Source: Methanobacteriota archaeon (lineage in GTDB: Archaea; Thermoplasmatota; Poseidoniia; Poseidoniales; Thalassarchaeaceae). Taken from it: a stretch of 35,358 nt of DNA. The DNA lies in assembly GCA_002712285.1 (NCBI GenBank), contig PATC01000027.1, positions 1-35,358 of the forward strand, read 5' to 3'. Numbering within the stretch: the stretch's first letter is position 1; every line of letters starts with the position of its first letter. Below are positions 29,405-35,358 of the stretch, one piece after another. The notes under the pieces were generated by a model. That model was given only the letters and a program-made list of their open reading frames with translations. It was not told the DNA's origin and made no database searches. The position numbers were made by a program, and so were the translations under genes.

Positions 29405-29407
29405 TTC

Positions 29408-30010
29408 TCAATGTTCACCATCACGTGAACTCTCATGAGCGATTACTGCGGCACGAGCGCAACGGGGGCACCGCTTTGGACGCGATACCGTAGTACGCTT
29501 CCATGAAGTGCCACAATTGGTGCATAACCACTCTTGAATATCTTGACCATCCAATACCTCAGAACGTAAACGCATCAAGACAGGGGATTCAGCAAGAGAA
29601 GGAGCAGGAGCAATCTCTTCAGTTAGAGAAGCATGACGATTATTATGGTCAGTTAGGCCCACCGCATGAAGTAACTCGTGGACAAAAGTATGTGCGAGCA
29701 GAGCAGAGTCATCTACAAGGATTGGATGTAATTCGATATGGACTGGGCCACTTGGAGCACGCATACGTCGCCTACGCATCAACTCATTCGGATCCAATTC
29801 AAACCGAGTAACACCAAGTAAATCAGAGGATGGTTCGGACCAAGAAACCTTGAGCCAACGACCCAATCCTTTGAGGAATGGAGCTTCAATATCAGTTACA
29901 TGTTTACGAATAATTTCCAACCACCTCATAGGGTCAGGAGGTGCCCGATTTGTTGGAGTGGCATCAACTGAAACCACGCGATGCGGCACCCGCTTAGCCC
30001 GGTCCACCAT
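29408..30010 (-). CDS. SprT/WLM-like zinc metallopeptidase with C-terminal zinc ribbon
   Basis: HTFVHELLHAVGLTDHNNRH (HExxH plus downstream H); CTNCGTSWKRTTVSRPKRCPRCARA. Confidence 0.75.
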   Translation of the reverse strand: MVDRAKRVPHRVVSVDATPTNRAPPDPMRWLEIIRKHVTDIEAPFLKGLGRWLKVSWSEPSSDLLGVTRFELDPNELMRRRRMRAPSGPVHIELHPILVDDSALLAHTFVHELLHAVGLTDHNNRHASLTEEIAPAPSLAESPVLMRLRSEVLDGQDIQEWLCTNCGTSWKRTTVSRPKRCPRCARAAVIAHESSRDGEH

Positions 30011-30065
30011 GACCTTCGAGAGTGCCGGGCATCCTTAAATCGGGCCGGCTAGTCGCTCCCTTATT

Positions 30066-30142
30066 GGGCGTGTGGCGCAGCTTGGAAGCGCGCTTCCTTG
30101 GCATGGAAGAGGCCCCGAGTTCAAATCTCGGCACGTCCACCA
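30066..30142 (+). tRNA. tRNA-Ala(GGC) with encoded 3' CCA
   Basis: GGGCGTG TG GCGC..GCGC..CTTCC TTGGCAT GGAAG..CCGAG TTCAAAT CTCGG CACGTCC A CCA. Confidence 0.95.
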
Positions 30143-31153
30143 TCAACAAACCGATTTTGTTGTTGAAATGATGACTGCCCCAATCTTGTAGGGGTCGCCA
30201 TTAGAAGCAGGTCTACGATCTTCCAGGCGACCTACCCATCCATCATTTGGCACTGAAGCCGGAACACGGATAGAAGCCCCCCGATCGGATACGCCATATG
30301 AAAACTGGTCAATTGATTGGGTTTCATGAAGTCCTGTTAATCGTTCTTCGTTGTGGGCTCCATAAACGGACATATGCTTGTCGATATTTTGACCGAATGC
30401 TTCACAGATATTGTCAAACAATTCCCTACCTCCTTTCTCCCTCATGACACCATTTGAGAAGTTTGCATGCATTCCAGAACCATTCCAATCGCCTTTGATT
30501 GGCTTAGGATGATATTCTATGTAGTAGCCATAACTTTCAGTCAAGCGATCTAGCATATACCTAGCAACCCATAATTCATCGCCAGCCTGCTTAGCACCCT
30601 TAGCGAATATTTGGAACTCCCACTGTCCACAAGCTACTTCTTGATTGATTCCTTCAAAATTAATACCGGCTTGAAGACATAAATCAGCATGCTCTTCCAC
30701 TAGAGAACGCCCATGTGTATTCTTTCCACCCACTGAGCAGTAATACAGCCCCTGCGGCCCGGGGTAGCCCCCTACAGGAAAACCAAGAGGAAGTTGAGTT
30801 GCTACATCCATGATGAAGTACTCTTGTTCGTATCCGAACCAAAAATCATTGTCATCATCATCTATTGTGGCTCTTCCATTGCTAACATGTGGAGTTCCAT
30901 CCGGGTTCATCACTTCACACATGACCAAATAACCGTTAATCCGCTGCGGATCTGGAAATATGTTCACTGGTTGAAGCAAGCAATCAGAGGCGCTACCATC
31001 GGCTTGGCGAGTAGATGAACCATCAAACATCCAAACAGGACATTCTTCAACTGTTCCTCCGAAGTTTTTTCTCACCATGGTTTTACTTCGCATGTTCTGC
31101 GTAGGTTCGTATCCATCTAGCCAAATGTACTCAAGCTTGCTGTGTTCGCTCAT
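30143..31153 (-). CDS. glnA: Glutamine synthetase type II (GSII, eukaryote/Bacteroidetes-like)
   Basis: KLEYIWLDGYEPTQNMRSKT, WMFDGSSTRQADGSASDCLLQPV, GQWEFQIF, DWNGSGMHANFSN, HNEERLTGLHETQSIDQFSYGVSDRGASIRVP, DRRPASNGDPYKI. Confidence 0.96.
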   Translation of the reverse strand: MSEHSKLEYIWLDGYEPTQNMRSKTMVRKNFGGTVEECPVWMFDGSSTRQADGSASDCLLQPVNIFPDPQRINGYLVMCEVMNPDGTPHVSNGRATIDDDDNDFWFGYEQEYFIMDVATQLPLGFPVGGYPGPQGLYYCSVGGKNTHGRSLVEEHADLCLQAGINFEGINQEVACGQWEFQIFAKGAKQAGDELWVARYMLDRLTESYGYYIEYHPKPIKGDWNGSGMHANFSNGVMREKGGRELFDNICEAFGQNIDKHMSVYGAHNEERLTGLHETQSIDQFSYGVSDRGASIRVPASVPNDGWVGRLEDRRPASNGDPYKIGAVIISTTKSVC

Positions 31154-31229
31154 AGCATTCCTTGTTGAAAAACTAGTGTATCAATTATTCGGCACATTAT
31201 TGACTATAAAATCATCATAAGACATTATT

Positions 31230-31247
31230 ATTATTCAATTGAATAAT
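31230..31247. promoter_or_regulatory. 18-bp perfect palindrome ATTATTCAATTGAATAAT in glnA/DUF898 divergent intergenic region
   Basis: Self-complementary by inspection; a second inverted repeat AATCATTTA-TCTTAT-TAAATGATT lies at 31252-31275. Confidence 0.4.
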
Positions 31248-31352
31248 TAAAAATCATTTATCTTATTAAATGATTAATTATCAGAAAGTGTGAGATAGAG
31301 GGGCATTTATTGAATGGGGAACGCCTATACGATGTAGCCCCAACCAACTTTC

Positions 31353-31850
31353 ATGACCAGCGCACAACAATACTACGATGGCTTAGTTCAGCAAGGGCAC
31401 GATGCGGCAATGGCTCTATCGTACACTCAGCAACATTACCCTGATTTTACGGCAGAAATTCAAGTTCCAGAACCCACACCTCAGCCAATGACTGTAGCAC
31501 CTGCTGCACCTGTAGTTGCAGATGTTACAACCGTGGCACCCTCTGTAGGAGGATGGGCGATTCAGACCGCAAATTTTGGACTATTTTTTACTAAAATTCT
31601 GGCCGCCCTACTGACGATGATCACCCTTGGATTCGGATATCCTTGGGCTAAGACAATGGTGTTCAGCAAGTGGGCAAGCAATGTTCGGATTGATGGAAGA
31701 GCAATTCGATACACAGGTACAGGACCAGGACTGTTCGGAGTTTGGGTCAAGGTATTTCTCTTGTCAATAGTAACACTAGGAATCTACTATCTATTCTGGG
31801 GCAGGAAAGCTGTACCAAAGTATGTAGATGCACACTTGGAATGGATCTGA
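31353..31850 (+). CDS. Small membrane protein, DUF898/YjgN-like
   Basis: Two TM segments with TMITLGFGYPWA and SIVTLGIYYLFWGRK repeats characteristic of the DUF898 fold. Confidence 0.6.
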   Translation: MTSAQQYYDGLVQQGHDAAMALSYTQQHYPDFTAEIQVPEPTPQPMTVAPAAPVVADVTTVAPSVGGWAIQTANFGLFFTKILAALLTMITLGFGYPWAKTMVFSKWASNVRIDGRAIRYTGTGPGLFGVWVKVFLLSIVTLGIYYLFWGRKAVPKYVDAHLEWI

Positions 31851-31960
31851 TTAGCGTCAGAGCCATGAACCGACAACCCTGATAGAGGGTTGCCGCGATG
31901 ATGAAGGTCCTCAGCCGAACGGATTGATGGGCGGACTGAGCGGCACTAGGAGTTTCGATA

Positions 31961-33463
31961 ATGCAACCCGTTCAGGGCCCAGATGGCCGAATATACCGGC
32001 CAATGCCCGTAACTAAGGTCACTAAACCCCAAGAAGAGTTGCGGATAGGACGCATGTCCAAGCCTTGGAAGGTTTACGGGCGAACGCTTGGTATTGTCAT
32101 CCTTGCTTTCCTCCTCGTCCAATTCCTATCTGTAGGAGTGATGGGTGTAATCGAAGGTGAGCCATATCTCACCGCTTGTGGAATCCTATTCAGTGCCCCG
32201 TTCCTAGCATTGATTGCCTATGTCCAAAGGCCTAAGATTGTAGATGTACGTGTCGCAATTCCAGATCCAAGAGGTAGCCATTACCATGCCATTGGACCCA
32301 ATGAGACACTATGGACTCCAGAGCCAACAAGATTTCGACGCCACATAGTACGCGATGCTTCTTCGTTAGACATCCCTCAAGCCAGATCACTTTGGGCTAT
32401 CTTCGCTGTCCTCATTACTACTTCATTAGCAATTTCACTTGGGCTCTGGACAGGTATTGCTACTGAAATCCTATTCTTGATCGCAATAATCATTGGAATT
32501 CCCTTCTTTCTCCTAGGGTTTTCAATTCCAGTGATGGCATGGTGGGCGATTTCAAAGGAACGGCTTGGAATATTGACCCGGCAACGTGATGCAGAATCTT
32601 GGCTTTTTTTGGGGATGATGTCAGGATTCCCTGCAATCGTGATCAATAGTTTCATTTTTCCTGAAATAGCTGGGATTCTTGGATTCGACACCACGAATCA
32701 AGAATTAATGCTGAGCCTTACGGCAGTCATCAGTGCACCAATAGGAGAAGAAATCTGTAAGGCTCTTGCTGTTGCCATATTTATGCATCAAATGGACGGG
32801 GGAAAACGTGGGTTCCAGATTGGGTTCACAGTAGGTTTAGGCTTCGCACTAATCGAAAACCTACAGTATATTCTTCTATCTTTTGAAGCCGGATTCACAG
32901 GTTTCGCACTTACAGCCTTAATCAGGGGTATCGGATCTATCCCGGGACATGCTTTTTGGACCGGAATAACAGGCTATGCCATCGGTTTTCTTGCTGGAGA
33001 AATGCGTGAAGCTGGTAAAACGGAGAGCGAGAAACCTGACGACCCTAGTCAAACATGGATGCTTTTTGATCCAAATACAGGGCAGGAAATCCAACCTCAA
33101 GATGCTGCCTCTTCGGAAACTAATGCACTAACTTCTGCATTCCATCAAACTCTTGAGTCACGTTTGCAACAAATCTCCTTGCCCAAGATTGAGGAAATCC
33201 CAGGTGGAATTCGTCCACCTTCAAGCATTGTAATGGCGCTAATGTGTGCAATTTTGGGCCACGGACTATGGAATGGTACGGCAGTATTTGTTCCTACAAT
33301 CGTCCTTTATGTAGGTGGTTCGGAAGGAGCCTCAATCCTTGCTAGCCTATTCGCAACTCTCCTACTAGTCGCAGGCGTACTAGTTCTTGGGAATGCACTC
33401 ATGAGAGGAGTTAACGGAGAAGACAAAGAGGCCAAAGGAACTCACATTCCCACTCCAACTTGA
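31961..33463 (+). CDS. PrsW-family intramembrane metalloprotease-like protein
   Basis: APIGEEICKALAVAIF (EExxK), GLGFALIENLQYI, IPGHAFWTGITGYAIG, LGHGLWNG on a multi-TM background. Confidence 0.8.
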   Translation: MQPVQGPDGRIYRPMPVTKVTKPQEELRIGRMSKPWKVYGRTLGIVILAFLLVQFLSVGVMGVIEGEPYLTACGILFSAPFLALIAYVQRPKIVDVRVAIPDPRGSHYHAIGPNETLWTPEPTRFRRHIVRDASSLDIPQARSLWAIFAVLITTSLAISLGLWTGIATEILFLIAIIIGIPFFLLGFSIPVMAWWAISKERLGILTRQRDAESWLFLGMMSGFPAIVINSFIFPEIAGILGFDTTNQELMLSLTAVISAPIGEEICKALAVAIFMHQMDGGKRGFQIGFTVGLGFALIENLQYILLSFEAGFTGFALTALIRGIGSIPGHAFWTGITGYAIGFLAGEMREAGKTESEKPDDPSQTWMLFDPNTGQEIQPQDAASSETNALTSAFHQTLESRLQQISLPKIEEIPGGIRPPSSIVMALMCAILGHGLWNGTAVFVPTIVLYVGGSEGASILASLFATLLLVAGVLVLGNALMRGVNGEDKEAKGTHIPTPT

Positions 33464-33496
33464 GCGATGGCTTGATGCGGATAAGATGAACCGTTC

Positions 33497-34258
33497 ATGT
33501 CGGGACACATGATTGATGCATTCACGGACTCGAATAGTCTTGTGACATTAGGCCTAGTTCTATTCCTTGGCGGCATCGCCGGAATACGAGGATTTCTGGA
33601 CAAGAGTGGGATCCTAGCAGCGTGCATGCTTGGAATCATTGTCGGGATTGGAGGTCATTGGACTTGGCTCGCAATATTGCTGATCTTCCTAGTAACCGGT
33701 TCTCTCGCTACGCGTTTCTCTTATGATGAAAAGGCGTTGATGGGTCTAGCCGAAGCAAGAGATGGAGCAAGAAACTGGACTAATGTAATCGCAAATGGTG
33801 GCGCCCCAGGGATGATTGCTCTTCTTGCATTGCTTACCGGTGAACCCGTAGTATTAGCCGCACCTTTCGTTGCAGCGGTCGCTGTCGCCTCCTCTGACAC
33901 AATGGCTTCAGAATTTGGAGTCCTAGACCCCCGCGTACGTATGATTGTAAACGGACAGATTGTTCCTGCAGGAACTAACGGAGGAATCTCGCCCACCGGG
34001 CAAGCCGCAGCATTAGGCGGATCACTACTGATTGCAATGACTGCAGTACCACTCATTGGATTCTTCGGAAGTGGATTCTCAGAACAATCATGGCGTGTTT
34101 TCCTTGTGATAGTTCTCGTTGGATGGTTTGGTTGTCAAATTGATTCAATCCTTGGGGCTATGTTCGAAAATCAAGGTCTGATGACAAAAGGCCAAGTAAA
34201 TCTCGCATCTACTCTCATTGGCTCATTACTTGCCTATTTGCTTCTCCTTCTAGCCTGA
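33497..34258 (+). CDS. DUF92/TMEM19-family membrane protein
   Basis: GARNWTNVIANGGAPGMIAL, VASSDTMASEFGVLD, GTNGGISPTGQAAALGGSLLIA. Confidence 0.85.
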   Translation: MSGHMIDAFTDSNSLVTLGLVLFLGGIAGIRGFLDKSGILAACMLGIIVGIGGHWTWLAILLIFLVTGSLATRFSYDEKALMGLAEARDGARNWTNVIANGGAPGMIALLALLTGEPVVLAAPFVAAVAVASSDTMASEFGVLDPRVRMIVNGQIVPAGTNGGISPTGQAAALGGSLLIAMTAVPLIGFFGSGFSEQSWRVFLVIVLVGWFGCQIDSILGAMFENQGLMTKGQVNLASTLIGSLLAYLLLLLA

Positions 34259-34302
34259 TAATTCTGCGAGGGATTGAACAACTCGGTCCACATGAACGGT
34301 GC

Positions 34303-35358
34303 ATGAACGACGCGAGGCACTCCAGTGTATCGGCGATTCTAATCGCTGTGCTCGTTCTAACTATGCTTGCAGGTTCCGTCACCGCAAAGCCAGATACAAT
34401 GGAAATTCCGGAAAATGAGGGGACTAGTATCTTCCAACCAGCTAACCGAAATCTGTTCTTACAAAACGAGACCTCAATGGATCTCATCTATCCCCTAGAT
34501 TCAGGCCAACCACCTGCCTTCGGGTTTAATCGATTCACAAATCAACTCTTGAGTGTGGACTCTGCGCCCGTAGAACATGCGACAAAATTCGAAGGAAACC
34601 TAACAGTTCGTCTGTTCGCAGGATTAAGCCTCGATGGACCAACTTGCCGCCTCACAAACCCTGTCCCAGGATCACCTGCAGATGCACAGACACAGTTTAC
34701 TGTCCGTGTCCTAGCAGGCGGCGCACAAGTATTCCAAAACACAACAAACAGGGTCACGATGGAGTTTGACTGGACACAACCCGAAGAATTCGTCACCTCC
34801 GCTTGGAATGTGAATTTCACACTTAGTCAAGGAGATGTCATCACACTTGAGATAGATGTAGAACATAACTGTTTGATTGATGGGCAACTTTACTTTGACA
34901 GATATGAGACAGCGTCTCGAATCGAATTAAATGGTCAGATGTTGGCTCCTGAACTTGATTTGAAAGTAGATCAAAATGGTGCGGCTAGAGTAGAGTTCAT
35001 TCCTGGGACTATCTGGGGAGACTCAAGTATAGATCTTACAGTCGTTGAAGTCGCAGGCGTCTACAATTCCTGGGCCGAAACAGTTCATGGAAATTGGCAA
35101 GAAGAACAGCGACTTAGCCACTTTGAGGACCCACAAAGTACGCGAGTTGGAGAAGGGAACCAATCTGTGTGGGTCTGGTCAGTCAATGGAACCTTAGAGC
35201 CAGGCATCCATATGGTGAGCATTTGCATGACGATGACTGATATCGATCCAAACGAAGATTGTCATGTCGTAATTGTTCACCGAACCATGGTGGAGGGGCC
35301 ACCTGAACCCCTTGCAGGTACTGGGTTTCTACTCATACTAATCCCCCTCATAACCGTA
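34303..35358 (+). CDS. Secreted/membrane-anchored protein, truncated at right edge
   Basis: Open frame MNDARHSSVSAILIAVLVLTMLAGSVTAKPDTMEIPENEG...EGPPEPLAGTGFLLILIPLITV to the window end; signal peptide and start of a C-terminal TM. Confidence 0.75.
   Translation, partial: MNDARHSSVSAILIAVLVLTMLAGSVTAKPDTMEIPENEGTSIFQPANRNLFLQNETSMDLIYPLDSGQPPAFGFNRFTNQLLSVDSAPVEHATKFEGNLTVRLFAGLSLDGPTCRLTNPVPGSPADAQTQFTVRVLAGGAQVFQNTTNRVTMEFDWTQPEEFVTSAWNVNFTLSQGDVITLEIDVEHNCLIDGQLYFDRYETASRIELNGQMLAPELDLKVDQNGAARVEFIPGTIWGDSSIDLTVVEVAGVYNSWAETVHGNWQEEQRLSHFEDPQSTRVGEGNQSVWVWSVNGTLEPGIHMVSICMTMTDIDPNEDCHVVIVHRTMVEGPPEPLAGTGFLLILIPLITV

Noticed and set aside
1-35358. CRISPR arrays, IS elements, phage or defence genes
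   Set aside because: No regularly spaced direct repeats, transposase, integrase, Cas or restriction motifs were seen; the window is mostly core archaeal genes.

Overview
The window looks archaeal, most likely from a marine euryarchaeon of the Poseidoniales / Marine Group II type (taxonomy is inference). About 1-11.6 kb on the minus strand is a nearly complete archaeal S10-spc ribosomal protein operon: uL3-uL4-uL23-uL2-uS19-uL22-uS3-uL29-SUI1-Rnp1-uS17-uL14-uL24-eS4-uL5-uS14-uS8-uL6-eL32-eL19-uL18-uS5-[uL30]. It is followed by a Hef-type helicase without a nuclease domain, an unusual redox locus, a thermosome subunit, large secreted or membrane proteins, an aminotransferase, a membrane-anchored subtilase, a HAD phosphatase, three tRNAs (one with a large intron), an unlisted eL41 mini-gene, a GSII-type glutamine synthetase, a PrsW-like protease and a DUF92 protein. 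The most unusual locus is 13.7-16.9 kb. One protein fuses two tandem flavodoxin domains to an SdhB-like domain in which nearly all Fe-S cysteine ligands are gone. The adjacent gene encodes an HdrB/SdhE-type CCG protein in which the same has happened. Other items worth checking are a box C/D guide RNA inside the tRNA-Trp intron predicted to target positions 34 and 39, SAP modules on eL32 and on a subtilase tail, and the bacterial/eukaryotic-type GSII. All calls come from reading the sequence and from memory of family motifs. No searches or folding were run.
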